A DNA stretch of 64,000 bases from Actinomyces radicidentis (GCF_001553565.1 NZ_CP014228.1:868001-932000), one strand, 5' to 3'. Counted from the first letter of the stretch, positions 16,701-24,798 are shown. The notes: generated by a model from the sequence alone, not told the origin. Numbers and translations: made by a program.

Positions 16701-17622
16701 AGCCGTCGGGGCACCACGTGTAGAAGCCGTGGACCGGGCCGCCGATCCGCCTGAGCTCGGGCGCCTCGCCGCGCGGGCCCACGGGGACGCCGGGCACGGC
16801 CTCGAGCTCGAGCATCGGCTCGATGGACAGGTCCCCCGTGCCTCCCTCACCGGTGCGCGCCAGGCGGACCCCGGCGCGCAGGCCGGACTCGATGCGGACG
16901 GCCGCGCCGCCCTTCTGGGAGGTGGTGAGGACGAGTCCGGCGGCGACTCCGCGGCGCAGCACCTCCCAGACGCGGTGGGGCGTCTCGTCGAGGGCGACGC
17001 GGTCCTCGGCGTAGTAGAAGCCGTTGGGGGCCATGCGGCCGATCTCCTGGACGGCGCGCAGGACGTCGTCGGCGACCTCGCCGCGCAGGGACCCGCCGAG
17101 GACCTGGTTCCAGGCGGCGCCCTGGCGGTTCCAGCCGCGCTTGCCCTCGACGAGCGGCAGGAGAGTCAGTCCCGAGTCGCCCGGCCAGCCGGGGCGCGGG
17201 ACCTCGGCGACCTCGAGGGCCATGGCGCGCGTGTCCGGCTCGGAGACGCGCAGGAGGCCGGCGAGCTCCTTCTCCCAGTCCGCGGGGCCGTCGTCCTGCC
17301 CGGCGAGGGCCTCCGCGCGGGCGGCGAGGAGGACGGCGGCGGTGTGCTTGCAGTCGCTGCTGACGGGGCAGGAGCAGGAGCCGGTCCAGGTGGTGCGGTC
17401 GCCGTGGCGGCGCGCGTAGAGCATGGACTGGTAGGCGCGGCCGTTGGAGCCGCGGACCTGCGCCATGAGGATGTCGCCGCCGCCGGAGACGGACAGGGCG
17501 AGGACGCGCCCCTCGTCGGCGTAGCGGCGCCCGCGCAGGAACGCCTGGCCGCCGACCCGCTCGATGATCTGCTCATCGGTGACGCGGGCGGGCCAGTCCT
17601 CCTCGGTGATCTCGCGGGCCAT
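13762..17622 (-). CDS. SWIM zinc-finger SNF2-family DNA helicase/ATPase
   Basis: A 1286-aa protein. Residues 83-93 carry a SWIM finger, CSCPVSSDCKH (Cys83, Cys85, Cys91, His93). A long middle region with a low-complexity Ala/Gly/Pro stretch (about 440-500) leads to the SNF2 ATPase: LADDMGLGKTVQVLAEVQ near residue 780, DEAQ near 890, and the second lobe with LISLKAGGFGLTLTEADYVF and DRAHRIGQDKPVMVYRLVSE near 1190-1245. SNF2 enzymes with SWIM domains are ATP-driven duplex DNA translocases thought to act in chromosome maintenance or repair. A further low-complexity insert (about 690-735) precedes motif I. Monocistronic or distal in the antiporter/hydrolase transcript (154-bp gap). Confidence 0.87.
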   Translation of the reverse strand: MAREITEEDWPARVTDEQIIERVGGQAFLRGRRYADEGRVLALSVSGGGDILMAQVRGSNGRAYQSMLYARRHGDRTTWTGSCSCPVSSDCKHTAAVLLAARAEALAGQDDGPADWEKELAGLLRVSEPDTRAMALEVAEVPRPGWPGDSGLTLLPLVEGKRGWNRQGAAWNQVLGGSLRGEVADDVLRAVQEIGRMAPNGFYYAEDRVALDETPHRVWEVLRRGVAAGLVLTTSQKGGAAVRIESGLRAGVRLARTGEGGTGDLSIEPMLELEAVPGVPVGPRGEAPELRRIGGPVHGFYTWCPDGSLLLMPVEPAPDEVLARVLSGAARPIVVPEADVERFQAENLEALTRAVPVLEVDAGLAVPEPTSLRAVLRITVDGQAHTASTSWWMRYVTADGEVRREEEVGDLDGEGTGGFRPLPGADGARLGRAPEGPGWGSADAAALADDPRARVADGAADGGGGAMSSGDRVGSTAPGPEGPGTPRDLAGERRLARDVITLLIPLAAEHGVLWNRRRLTGIATAKLVARTVPALERLDAFDVELLGDVPAYREAEETPLVVTDVAEDRGGRPDWFSLQVRVRVGEDDIPLERLMQAVATNTSEVMLDSGVWVNVDRPELIALARLMEEGRDLEDPAAKGSGAMQVTPFQAGYYQELVRLGVVGEQTRRWREGVGRLLEMTAPGAGRRSAPPEDAAADGDRGDGADGTAGRGADAGTGAADAVVGTAEAEASGAAAPTDPTDPTAVPAPAGLLAELRPYQLDGYRWLHLLRSTGLGGVLADDMGLGKTVQVLAEVQRTVEERAATPGGPVVGPEGHAPVLVVAPTSVVCSWVEQAARFTPGLRVAAVTRTAAKRGRALAEIAAEADVVVTSYTIARLDEEEMTGVDFSWVVLDEAQFVKNHTSATYRAVRRLRTPSTVAITGTPMENSLMDLWSLMSVSAPGLLPGPERFTAVYKRPIDRGSSAALAALRARVHPFMLRRTKDQVAGDLPEKTEQVLSVELAPAHRRAYEQRLSRERQKVMGLLEDDTTQARFTALKSLTTLRLMALDPALVMDEERAPVEADGASDAPADVASAAAGHRAEAERTDGGPADKAGAGKASARRRKPTAKVQVLLDQLGPVVAEGHKALVFSQFTRYLSGVREELEAAGMRTAYLDGTTSNRQGVIDSFRVGEADVFLISLKAGGFGLTLTEADYVFLLDPWWNPQAEEQAVDRAHRIGQDKPVMVYRLVSEGTIEEKVMALKEKKAELFERVVEGSDDDVHAVAAARGARSRAQLTAAEIRELLGG

Positions 17623-17776
17623 GGGGCCACCCTACGGGCTGGGTACGACGCGGATGCATCCGCTGCACGGCCTCGCACCCGCTGCACCGGTTCCCCGCAC
17701 GGGAAGAGCGTGCAACCGGTGCGAAGCAAGGCATCCGGTGCCCCACCGCGCAGACGGCGCACGTCATCGGAACGCC

Positions 17777-18727
17777 TCAGCGCGCGAGCAGCCCGCCCAC
17801 GCGGCGCGTGAACTCGCCCAGGAAGCGCTCGGCGTCCACCTCGACGGCGACGCGGGCGGACTTCACCGGGTCGGACAGGCCGTCGAGCCGCCCGATGGTG
17901 CGGCCGCGGGTCGCGCCGTCGAGGTCGACCTGCATGTTGATGGGCAGGAGGGTGACGAGGCCCGGGTCGATGGCGACGGCGACGGCGAGCGGGTCGTGGA
18001 GCGCGCAGCCGGGGATGCCGACCGCCTCGGACTCGAAGTCGGTGTAGTAGTCCGTCATCTCCGCGAAGAGGCGGCCGGCCTCGGTGCCCGTCTCGCGCCA
18101 CGCGCTCGTCTCCGTCTTGGTGAGGAGCGTCTGGTGGGTGACGTCGAGCCCCACCATGACGACGGGCGCGCCCGAGCGCATGAGGAGGTCGGCGGCCTCG
18201 GGGTCCTGGGAGATGTTGGCCTCGCTGAAGGGGCTGACGTTGCCCTCGACGGTGAGCGCTCCGCCCATCATCGTGATCGACCCCATGAGGTCCCTGATGG
18301 AGGGGTCCGCCTCCAGGGCGGCGGCGATGTTCGTCGAGGAGCCGGTGGGGACGTAGAGGAGGTCCTCGCCCCAGTGGTGGGCGGCCTCGATGATGACGTC
18401 GACGGCGTCGCGGTCCGTGGGGCGCCCGACGGGCTCGGGGAAGGCCGCCTCGCCCAGGCCGTTGCGGCCGTGGATGCGGGCGGCGTGGTCCGTGGGGGCG
18501 AAGGAGGTGGTCGTGCGCGAGTGCGAGCGGCCGAGGTGGACGGGGACGTCGCCGGCGCCGAGGGCCTCGAGGACCGCGAGGGTGTTGCGCGCGGCGGTCC
18601 CCACGGTGACGTTGCCGTAGGTGGTGGTGACGCCGACGAGCTCCACCTCGGGGCTGGCCACGGCGTAGGCGATGGCGAGGGCGTCGTCGATCCCGGTGTC
18701 GAGGTCGAGGATCATCTTGCGGGTCAT
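17777..18727 (-). CDS. Inosine/uridine-preferring nucleoside hydrolase
   Basis: A 316-aa protein of the IU-nucleoside hydrolase family, which cleaves the N-glycosidic bond of nucleosides to base and ribose in salvage. The Ca-binding N-terminal motif DLDTGIDDALAIAYAVA is at residues 8-24; VPTGSSTNIAAALE and TMMGGALTVEGNVSPFSEAN follow, with the C-terminal HDPLAVAVAIDP providing the catalytic His/Asp. The start is supported by AAGGAGC nine bases upstream. It follows the antiporter gene by 20 bp on the same strand, suggesting one transcript. Exact nucleoside preference cannot be told. Confidence 0.9.
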   Translation of the reverse strand: MTRKMILDLDTGIDDALAIAYAVASPEVELVGVTTTYGNVTVGTAARNTLAVLEALGAGDVPVHLGRSHSRTTTSFAPTDHAARIHGRNGLGEAAFPEPVGRPTDRDAVDVIIEAAHHWGEDLLYVPTGSSTNIAAALEADPSIRDLMGSITMMGGALTVEGNVSPFSEANISQDPEAADLLMRSGAPVVMVGLDVTHQTLLTKTETSAWRETGTEAGRLFAEMTDYYTDFESEAVGIPGCALHDPLAVAVAIDPGLVTLLPINMQVDLDGATRGRTIGRLDGLSDPVKSARVAVEVDAERFLGEFTRRVGGLLAR

Positions 18728-18747
18728 CGGGGCTCCTTCATGAGTGA

Positions 18748-20637
18748 TCAGCGGCGCCCGCGGCGGGCCGACCGGCGGGACGCCATGCGGCGCAGCCGCC
18801 CGCCGGCCTTCTCCCCGGCCCCGGCCCGGACCTCCCGCTCGGCCCGGGCGCGGGCCTCCTGGTCGGCCTTGGCGCGGGCGCGCTCCTCTCGGCGGGCCCG
18901 GGCGGCCTGCTCGCGCAGCGCCTTCATCTCCGCGCGCTCCTCGCGCCGGTGCTCGCGGGCCTGGGCGCGCAGGACGGCACGGCGCTGCTGGGACTCCTCG
19001 CGGTCGAGGTGCATCTGGCGGCGCATCTGCTCGCGCCACAGCGCGCGCTCCTCGTCGATCTGGGCGAGCCGCTCGGCCAGACGACGCGCCTCCGCCTCGG
19101 ACAGGCCGTGGTGGTGGAAGGCGGCGTCGTGACCGCGCCGCACCGGCTGGGCGGCCGACGACGCCGAGGCCGGCGACCACGCGTCCCCCGTTCGCGCGCC
19201 GCGCCCCCGACCGCGCCGACCGCGCGCCTCGGAGCGATGGGTCGGCGGCGGCGTCGAGCCCTCACGGGCCTGGGCCGGGCTCGCCGGGGAGGGAGCCTCG
19301 TCGAGGCCGGCCGGGCGGCGCGGCTCGGAGTGGAGGAGCTCGCCGGGCCCCTCGTCGAGGCGCCCCGAGGCGGCGGCGTGGTCGTCAGCCCCGCGCCCCG
19401 CGGCGTCGACGGGCCCCTGGACGACACCGAGCGCCTCGACGGCGGGCGCGTGGTCGGTCTCGTTGGACAGGAGCAGGCCGAGGGTCGGCATGACGAGGAC
19501 GCTGAGCGCACCCGCCAGGACCAGGGTCGAGGCGAAGGAGTCGGACATGGCGCCCGCGTTCGTCGCGACCTGGGTGACGGCCACGATGATCGGCAGCGCC
19601 GTCGTCGAGTAGACGGCGATCTGGAGGCTCTGGCGCATCGAGTAGGACCGAGACCCGTCACGGCGGCGCTCCAGGCGTGCCGCCAGCCACACCGGCAGCC
19701 CGCGCGTGAGGACGAGGAGGATGAGGAAGGCGCCCAGGCTGATGAGCGCGGAGGCGCTCATCTCCAGGGTGATGCCCATGCCGGAGGTGACGAAGAAGAT
19801 CGGGACGAAGAAGCCGTAGGCGAGGCCGTCGAGCTTCTCCTCGAACTCCCGGTTCCCGTCCGGCAGCGCGTAGCGCAGGATGAACCCCGCCGCGAAGGCG
19901 CCCAGGACGACGTCGAGGTCGAAGACCTCCGCGACCGTGCACAGCCCCACCAGCAGCAGGACGGTGACGCGGACGGTGGTCTGCGCCGTCGTCGACCCGC
20001 CCAGGCGGATCGCGTCGACGAGCTTGCGCCCCCAGCGCTTGACCCGCTCCGTGAACAGCACGATCCACAGGGCGATCCCGAGGAAGGCGAGGAGGATGAG
20101 CATCTCCTGCCAGGTGGAGCGCGTCCCCAGCAGCAGCGCCATGAGGATGACGGGGCCGACCTCGCCGACCGCCCCGTGGTTGAGGATCGCCGCGCCCACC
20201 GCCGTCGGCAGGAGGCCGCGTTCGCGCAGGATCGGCAGGATCGTGCCGATCGCCGTCGAGGTCATGGCGATCGCGATGGCGATGCCGTTCGCGGAGAACA
20301 CCCCGCCGGTGACGCCCACGAGGGCGACGGTCGCGAAGGCGAGCACGAGGGAGCCGCCCCAGGCGACGATGGCGTGCCTGCCGCCGGAGCCGCGCAGCTC
20401 GTTGACGTCGATCTCGTAGCCGGCCATGAGGAAGAGGAAGGCGACGCCGAGCTCCTTGAGGAACTCGATGTCCTGGCCGACGTGGGCGACGCCCAGACCG
20501 CTGGGGCCGATGAGCATGCCGCCGGCGATGAGCAGGACGGTCTCGGGGACGAGGCGCTTGGGGACGACCCAGCTGATGAGCGGCGACACGAGCGCGACCG
20601 CCACGATGCACAGGAGGGAGATGAAGGCGTGGGCCAC
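18748..20637 (-). CDS. CPA2-type cation/proton antiporter with basic coiled-coil tail
   Basis: A 629-aa protein. The GTG at 20637 is preceded by GGAAGGAGGAGACC, an unusually strong ribosome site, which rules out the longer upstream frame. About 12 membrane segments fill residues 1-395, with FLFLMAGYEIDVNELRG and the CPA2/KefB-like segment VVLGAFAAGFILRYALPDGN. These carriers exchange Na+ or K+ for H+. After the membrane part there is a 230-residue cytoplasmic tail: a Pro/Ser-rich linker then an Arg/Glu/Ala-rich coiled coil (LAQIDEERALWREQMRRQMH) ending in a run of basic residues. There is no TrkA-N/RCK domain, so control differs from Kef systems. Confidence 0.82.
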   Translation of the reverse strand: MAHAFISLLCIVAVALVSPLISWVVPKRLVPETVLLIAGGMLIGPSGLGVAHVGQDIEFLKELGVAFLFLMAGYEIDVNELRGSGGRHAIVAWGGSLVLAFATVALVGVTGGVFSANGIAIAIAMTSTAIGTILPILRERGLLPTAVGAAILNHGAVGEVGPVILMALLLGTRSTWQEMLILLAFLGIALWIVLFTERVKRWGRKLVDAIRLGGSTTAQTTVRVTVLLLVGLCTVAEVFDLDVVLGAFAAGFILRYALPDGNREFEEKLDGLAYGFFVPIFFVTSGMGITLEMSASALISLGAFLILLVLTRGLPVWLAARLERRRDGSRSYSMRQSLQIAVYSTTALPIIVAVTQVATNAGAMSDSFASTLVLAGALSVLVMPTLGLLLSNETDHAPAVEALGVVQGPVDAAGRGADDHAAASGRLDEGPGELLHSEPRRPAGLDEAPSPASPAQAREGSTPPPTHRSEARGRRGRGRGARTGDAWSPASASSAAQPVRRGHDAAFHHHGLSEAEARRLAERLAQIDEERALWREQMRRQMHLDREESQQRRAVLRAQAREHRREERAEMKALREQAARARREERARAKADQEARARAEREVRAGAGEKAGGRLRRMASRRSARRGRR

Positions 20638-20808
20638 GGTCTCCTCCTTCCGGTCTCGGGGCGCGGTGGCGGGGATCCCACCGCGTTGACGCCGTCGGCG
20701 CCGGAGGGGAGCGTACCGGCCGATCCTTGCCCTCCGGTGACGCGGGCGGAGGTCGGACGGGTCGTCCCGGTCACGGTTGGGCGGGCCCCGAGCGGCGTCC
20801 ACCACGCC

Positions 20809-20864
20809 GAGTTCGGTCGATCCGCGCCGCGAGTTCGGTCGGCGCACTGAGGTCGGTCCGACCG
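20809..20864 (+). repeat. Short tandem repeat, GAGTTCGGTC subfamily
   Basis: Two copies of GAGTTCGGTC start at 20809 and 20831 (22-bp step), and a degenerate third, GAGGTCGGTCC, starts at 20849. The same unit, with the same 22-bp step, occurs at 55064 and 55086, and once inverted at 63579-63588. It lies in the 428-bp gene-free spacer 20638-21065 between the divergent antiporter and DUF4921 genes. Confidence 0.8.
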
Positions 20865-20876
20865 TCCCCAGGACGA

Positions 20877-20998
20877 CGGAAGTGTCCGGAACTCGCGGGA
20901 TCGACCGCGCGCCGTACCTCCCGGCCGCACCGTTCCGCGGTTCCCACAGGAGCGCACCCGCCCACGGTTCCCAATGCCGCGAGAACTGGACACGTCCG
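20877..20998. repeat. Imperfect 22-bp inverted repeat in the same spacer
   Basis: 20877-20898 (CGGAAGTGTCCGGAACTCG and on) pairs with 20977-20998 (CCGCGAGAACTGGACACG and on) with four mismatches. The sequence after the left arm, GATCGACC, inverted reads GGTCGATC, as in the tandem repeat upstream, so the arms seem to be diverged inverted members of that family. The interior holds GGTTCCCA twice. No gene is seen in 20638-21065. Confidence 0.6.
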
Positions 20999-21065
20999 GC
21001 GTGCGGCAGCCCAGGACGGACCGGCGCCGTCGGCCTCCGCCACCCCGGGGCGCGGCCGGGGGACA

Positions 21066-22421
21066 ATGGCGCCCATGCCGATGCTCCAGCCCTACGCCCC
21101 CTCGGCCGAGCCGCTCACGCGCCTGGCAGACGGGACCGTCAAGCAGATCAGCCCCTTCACCGGCACCGAGGTGTGGACCGTGCCCGGCCGCGGCAACCGC
21201 CCCATCTCCCACCCCGTCGCCGAGGTCCGCGACCTGCGTCCCGGCGACCGCGAGGAGACCTGCGCCTTCTGCTCGGCCCGGTACCTCGACACCCCGCCGG
21301 AGAAGTCCCGCGTCGTCGACGCCGGCAACGGGACCTTCGAGCGGATCGACGCCCTGCCCGCCGCAGAGCTCTTCGACACCGTCGCCGAGTTCCGCCGCGT
21401 CCCCAACCTCTTCGAGATCCTCTCCTACTCGTACTGGCACGCGAACCACGGCTACGAGATCCCCGACTCCGCCCGCGAGCGCATGGAGGCCTACCTGGCG
21501 GACCCGGCCGGCCGCGCGCACGTCGAGGCGATCGCCCGCACCAAGCTCAAGGCCTCGGGCGCGGACCCGGAGTCACTCGGCTCCATGGACGAGGCGACCC
21601 GCCGCGAGTACCTCGCGGCCTTCTTCGCCGGCGGGCACGACGTCATCGTCGGCCGCCGCCACTACACGGACGGCGCCACCGACACCTCGGGCCTGGCCGG
21701 CTCGGGGACGCTCAGCGTCGAGGAGCACCGCGCCTACACGCGCCTGGCCGTCCACGCCATGCACGACCTCTACCTGCAGAACCGGTGGGTGCGCTACGTG
21801 GCGGTCTTCCAGAACTGGCTGCGGCCGGCGGGCGCCTCCTTCGACCACCTCCACAAGCAGCTCGTGGGGATCGACGAGCGGGGCGTCAACGCCGAGCTCG
21901 AGCTCGCGCGGGTGCGTCAGAACCCGAACCTCTACAACGAGATGGGTGTCGACTACGCCGCCTACCGCGGGCTGCTGGTCGCCTCGAACGAGCACGCGGT
22001 CGCCTTCGCCGGCTTCGGGCACCGCTACCCGACGCTCGAGGTCTACTCGACCTCGCCCTCCGCGGAGCCGTGGCTGCAGTCGCGCGAGGAGGTCGACGCC
22101 GTCTCCGACCTCGTCCACGCCCTGCACGCGGCCACGGGCGCCGACGTCCCCAGCAACGAGGAGTGGCACCACAAGCCGATCGACGTCGACCAGCCGATGC
22201 CCTGGCACATCACCCTCAAGCGGCGCGTCTCGACGCTGGCGGGCTTCGAGGGCGGCACGAAGGTGTACCTCAACACGATCGACCCGTGGAGCCTGCGCGA
22301 GCGTGTGGTGGAGAGGCTGGAGGACCTGCGGGCGGACCGGCACATCGCGCCGATGGCGGTGGGCGACGAGTGCCCGACGACGCCGAACCGTCTCCTCTAC
22401 AACCCGGTGCTCACGCGCTGA
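21066..22421 (+). CDS. DUF4921 family protein (GalT/HIT-like fold)
   Basis: A 451-aa protein, MAPMPMLQPYAPSAEPLTRL, ending PTTPNRLLYNPVLTR. It matches the actinobacterial DUF4921 family, which resembles galactose-1-phosphate uridylyltransferases: a CAFCSARYL metal-like Cys pair near residue 63, and GASFDHLHKQLVGIDERGVN near 257, comparable to the HxH active-site region of GalT/HIT transferases. Later EEWHHKPIDVDQPMPWHITL gives further conserved histidines. A nucleotidyl transfer role is inferred from the fold; no substrate can be named. Start choice between ATG 21066, 21075 and 21081 is uncertain. Confidence 0.75.
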   Translation: MAPMPMLQPYAPSAEPLTRLADGTVKQISPFTGTEVWTVPGRGNRPISHPVAEVRDLRPGDREETCAFCSARYLDTPPEKSRVVDAGNGTFERIDALPAAELFDTVAEFRRVPNLFEILSYSYWHANHGYEIPDSARERMEAYLADPAGRAHVEAIARTKLKASGADPESLGSMDEATRREYLAAFFAGGHDVIVGRRHYTDGATDTSGLAGSGTLSVEEHRAYTRLAVHAMHDLYLQNRWVRYVAVFQNWLRPAGASFDHLHKQLVGIDERGVNAELELARVRQNPNLYNEMGVDYAAYRGLLVASNEHAVAFAGFGHRYPTLEVYSTSPSAEPWLQSREEVDAVSDLVHALHAATGADVPSNEEWHHKPIDVDQPMPWHITLKRRVSTLAGFEGGTKVYLNTIDPWSLRERVVERLEDLRADRHIAPMAVGDECPTTPNRLLYNPVLTR

Positions 22422-22443
22422 GCGCACAGGTTCTGGCACCTGC

Positions 22444-22483
22444 TTGACCCCACTTCCTCGTGTGCATACATTGTACGTACACG
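22444..22483 (+). promoter_or_regulatory. Promoter and palindromic operator of the TacA/TacT-like operon
   Basis: TTGACC (22444-22449), a 17-bp spacer and TACATT (22467-22472) form a near-consensus sigma-70 promoter. A 25-bp near-palindrome, 22459-22483, with outer half-sites CGTGT and ACACG around TACA-T-TGTA, covers the -10 hexamer. DUF1778 antitoxins are ribbon-helix-helix repressors that bind such sites, so this is the probable autoregulatory operator. The ribosome site AAGGAGG follows directly. Confidence 0.75.
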
Positions 22484-22495
22484 AAGGAGGTCGCC

Positions 22496-22792
22496 ATGAG
22501 CAGCCCGAAGACCAGCCGCATCGCACTGCGAACCACCCCCCGCCAGGACCGCACCATCCAGATGGCAGCAGCGCAGACGGAGCGCACCGTCAGTGACTTC
22601 ATCCTGACCGCAGCAACGACAGAGGCGGAGAAGGTGCTCGCCGACCGCCGCTGGTTCGCCGTCACGGCGGAGCAGTTCGACGCCGTCCAGGCCATTCTTG
22701 ACACTCCGCTGGAGAACACCGACCGCTTCGCGCGCATGTGGAACCGTCCGTCTCCGTTCGGAACCGAGATCCCCCTCGAGGAGGACGCGTGA
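22496..22792 (+). CDS. DUF1778 ribbon-helix-helix antitoxin (TacA-like)
   Basis: A 98-aa protein, start fixed by AAGGAGG six bases before ATG 22496. The N-terminus TSRIALRTTPRQDRTIQMAA and AQTERTVSDFILTAATTEAE is a DUF1778 ribbon-helix-helix DNA-binding domain; the C-terminal half (FAVTAEQFDAVQAILDTPLE) is the toxin-wrapping tail ending in IPLEEDA. It neutralises the GNAT toxin encoded next, whose GTG start overlaps this stop (GTGA). The operon is autoregulated through the palindrome upstream. Confidence 0.88.
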   Translation: MSSPKTSRIALRTTPRQDRTIQMAAAQTERTVSDFILTAATTEAEKVLADRRWFAVTAEQFDAVQAILDTPLENTDRFARMWNRPSPFGTEIPLEEDA

Positions 22793-23301
22793 CGGGCCAC
22801 GTGCTCGAGCCCCCTCGGAAGCTTGAGCGCGCGGACAAGCGAACCGAGTTCTGCAGCGGCGCCGACGAGCTCGACACCTGGTTCAAGGAGTACGCCTGGC
22901 AGAACCAGAAGGCGAACAACGCCGTCGTCTACGTAGCTGTCCAGGACGGGCAGCCCCTCGGGTACTACGCGATCGCGACGGCCGCCTACAGCCGCGAGGC
23001 CGCACCTGAGAGTCTCGCCAAGCACCGCCCGGCGGAGATTCCCGCGATCCTTCTCGCGCGTCTGGCAGTCGACCGCCGAGCCCAAGGACGTGGCATCGGC
23101 GCCGCCCTGCTGAAGGACGCCATGCAGCGCTCGCTCAAGTTGAGTGACGCCGTCGGCACCGCCCTCTTCATCATTCACTGCCGCGATGACGAGGCTAAGC
23201 GCTTCTACCTCGCGAACGGGGACTTCGTGGAGTCACCGGCTCACCCGATGCACCTGCTCCTGCCCTTCAAGCAGATCCGGGCGCTGCTTCCCCGGGCCTG
23301 A
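22789..23301 (+). CDS. GNAT-fold acetyltransferase toxin (TacT/AtaT-like)
   Basis: A 170-aa GCN5-related acetyltransferase. The acetyl-CoA pocket motif is LARLAVDRRAQGRGIGAALL (about residues 86-105), with Q/RxxGxG intact, and the C-terminal DDEAKRFYLANGDFVESPAH carries the conserved Tyr that protonates the leaving thiol. Partnered with a DUF1778 protein, such enzymes acetylate aminoacyl-tRNA and stop translation. Start GTG 22789 overlaps the antitoxin stop. Both partners look intact, so this is probably an active toxin-antitoxin module. Confidence 0.88.
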   Translation: MTGHVLEPPRKLERADKRTEFCSGADELDTWFKEYAWQNQKANNAVVYVAVQDGQPLGYYAIATAAYSREAAPESLAKHRPAEIPAILLARLAVDRRAQGRGIGAALLKDAMQRSLKLSDAVGTALFIIHCRDDEAKRFYLANGDFVESPAHPMHLLLPFKQIRALLPRA

Positions 23302-23318
23302 GCGGGCACGACGCACGA

Positions 23319-24641
23319 TCAGCCTTCCGCCACGTCCCGGCTCAGCGGTCGCAACTCTTCCAGGCGGGCGAGCCACGACTGCGTGGTGGTGAACTCCATG
23401 AGAGTCTTCCTCCCGGCGACGAGGTCCACGGGATCCCAGAACCACCCATCGACCTTCAAACCGCTCACGAGCCGCGCCGCCTCGTCGAGCGTGCACGACT
23501 CGCCCACCATGTCGAGCGTCACGAGGTCAACCTGAACGGTGTCCGCGCTACGCGCTGCCGAGTCCCCGTCGATGATCCACCGGACGCTCAGCCACTCCAG
23601 CAGCTGCCTGGCCCGCGCGGGCTGCCGCACCATCAAGCAGAACGCCAGGGAGAGTGCAGCCTGCTCGTCACCAGGGGCGCCTCGGAACGCCCGTTCAGCC
23701 AGGGCGCACGCGTCCTCGACCTTGCCTGCACGGAGCATCTTGACGAGCCTGTGCGTCAGCTCCTCGGGGCTCAGTCCCTCGATGACGTCCCCAGTGACTC
23801 CGCGGGCGACAAGTCGTTGCGTCAGCTCGCCGATCACGTTCTCAAGCGGGACCGACCGCTCCGCGAGGATCTCCTCCTGCAGCCTAAGGACCCCTAGGAC
23901 CCGCCCAGGGTCGTCGATGTACGCCAGCTCCCACTGGAGAGAGCTCGGAGACCAGTCACTGAGGTACGTCAGGGACAGCCGTTCGAAGAGCCACACGGTC
24001 GCGTCCTCGCCCGCGGGCAGGTACAGGTCCTCAGGCTCGACGTCGGTCGTCGTGTAGCCCGTCACCCGGTAGTCGACCAGGTGCGACACCGCAGCCCGAG
24101 CGCACCACTCGTCGGCGGCCCGCCGAACTTCCCCTTGGCTGAGCTCAAGCATGAGGTCACCCAGACCGCTGACCTCGCGCTCATTGCGGGCCAGCTGCAC
24201 GGAGAGCAGCTCGCACCACGGCGTGAACGTCGCGGCCTCGCCGCCAGGCTCACCCAGACGGTTCCACTCTCGAGCCGTCAGTAGCAGGGAGTGCACCGTG
24301 AAGAGCTTCCCGAGCCACGTCCGAAGGACCATGTCCGGACCGATTCCTCGCTCTCCCAGTCTGGCGAGCGCCCCGGTGAGAAGGATGGTCCGGCGACGAG
24401 AGCGCCGAGCGCGCGGACCGTCGATGCTCTCCCGCACGAGTCGCAGTAGTGCGGCCGTCTCCCAGTCATCGCTGGGTTCCTGGTCGCCGTGAGCCAGGAG
24501 GAGCCGGCCGGCGTCGAAGTGGTCCTCCTCCGACCCCCGGACCCGTTCACAGTCGCGTGAGCCGCCACAGATGCTGTGATCTGACTGCTCACACAAGCGG
24601 GCCGCTCGGTCCGCAGCGCTCAGGAACTCCTTCAGGGGCAT
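23319..24641 (-). CDS. Hypothetical protein, helical
   Basis: I do not recognise this 440-aa protein. It begins MPLKEFLSAADRAARLCEQS and is largely alpha-helical by composition (LTGALARLGERGIGPDMVLR, VGEMLRAGKV-like repeats such as LVKMLRAGKVEDACALAERA near 325), so the second half may contain degenerate tetratricopeptide-type pairs. It has no membrane segment or catalytic motif. ATG 24641 was chosen over an upstream ATG at 24734 because it follows AGGACGG and a natural N-terminus. It is convergent with the TacT gene (17-bp gap) and its GC content is somewhat lower than the surrounding genes. Confidence 0.55.
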   Translation of the reverse strand: MPLKEFLSAADRAARLCEQSDHSICGGSRDCERVRGSEEDHFDAGRLLLAHGDQEPSDDWETAALLRLVRESIDGPRARRSRRRTILLTGALARLGERGIGPDMVLRTWLGKLFTVHSLLLTAREWNRLGEPGGEAATFTPWCELLSVQLARNEREVSGLGDLMLELSQGEVRRAADEWCARAAVSHLVDYRVTGYTTTDVEPEDLYLPAGEDATVWLFERLSLTYLSDWSPSSLQWELAYIDDPGRVLGVLRLQEEILAERSVPLENVIGELTQRLVARGVTGDVIEGLSPEELTHRLVKMLRAGKVEDACALAERAFRGAPGDEQAALSLAFCLMVRQPARARQLLEWLSVRWIIDGDSAARSADTVQVDLVTLDMVGESCTLDEAARLVSGLKVDGWFWDPVDLVAGRKTLMEFTTTQSWLARLEELRPLSRDVAEG

Positions 24642-24746
24642 CACGGCCGTCCTGTCCTCTCTCTGCGTAGAGCACGGTCGTGTTCCATTCTGCTCCGAGA
24701 CCGAGCCATGCGCCCAAGCCATCTCATGGCCCACTCCTGGCTACGC

Positions 24747-24790
24747 TCGGACGTCCCGATCTCGAGGTCAGGATGTCCCGATCTCGGCGA
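24747..24790 (-). repeat. 22-bp tandem repeat, GAGATCGGGACATCC subfamily (2 units)
   Basis: On the minus strand two 22-bp units carry GAGATCGGGACATCC and GAGATCGGGACGTCC. The same unit occurs at 46808-46873 (three), 55003-55046 (two) and 63605-63670 (three). Here it lies between the start of the hypothetical gene ending at 24641 and the 3' end of the GST-like gene. Confidence 0.85.
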
Positions 24791-24798
24791 GGGGGCGG

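Noticed and set aside
13660-17811. A very long open frame on the plus strand opposite the SNF2 gene, and similar long antisense frames across the window (for example 865-2592 and 34967-36043).
   Set aside because: They have no recognisable domains and mirror the codon positions of the real genes; such antisense frames are expected at this GC content.
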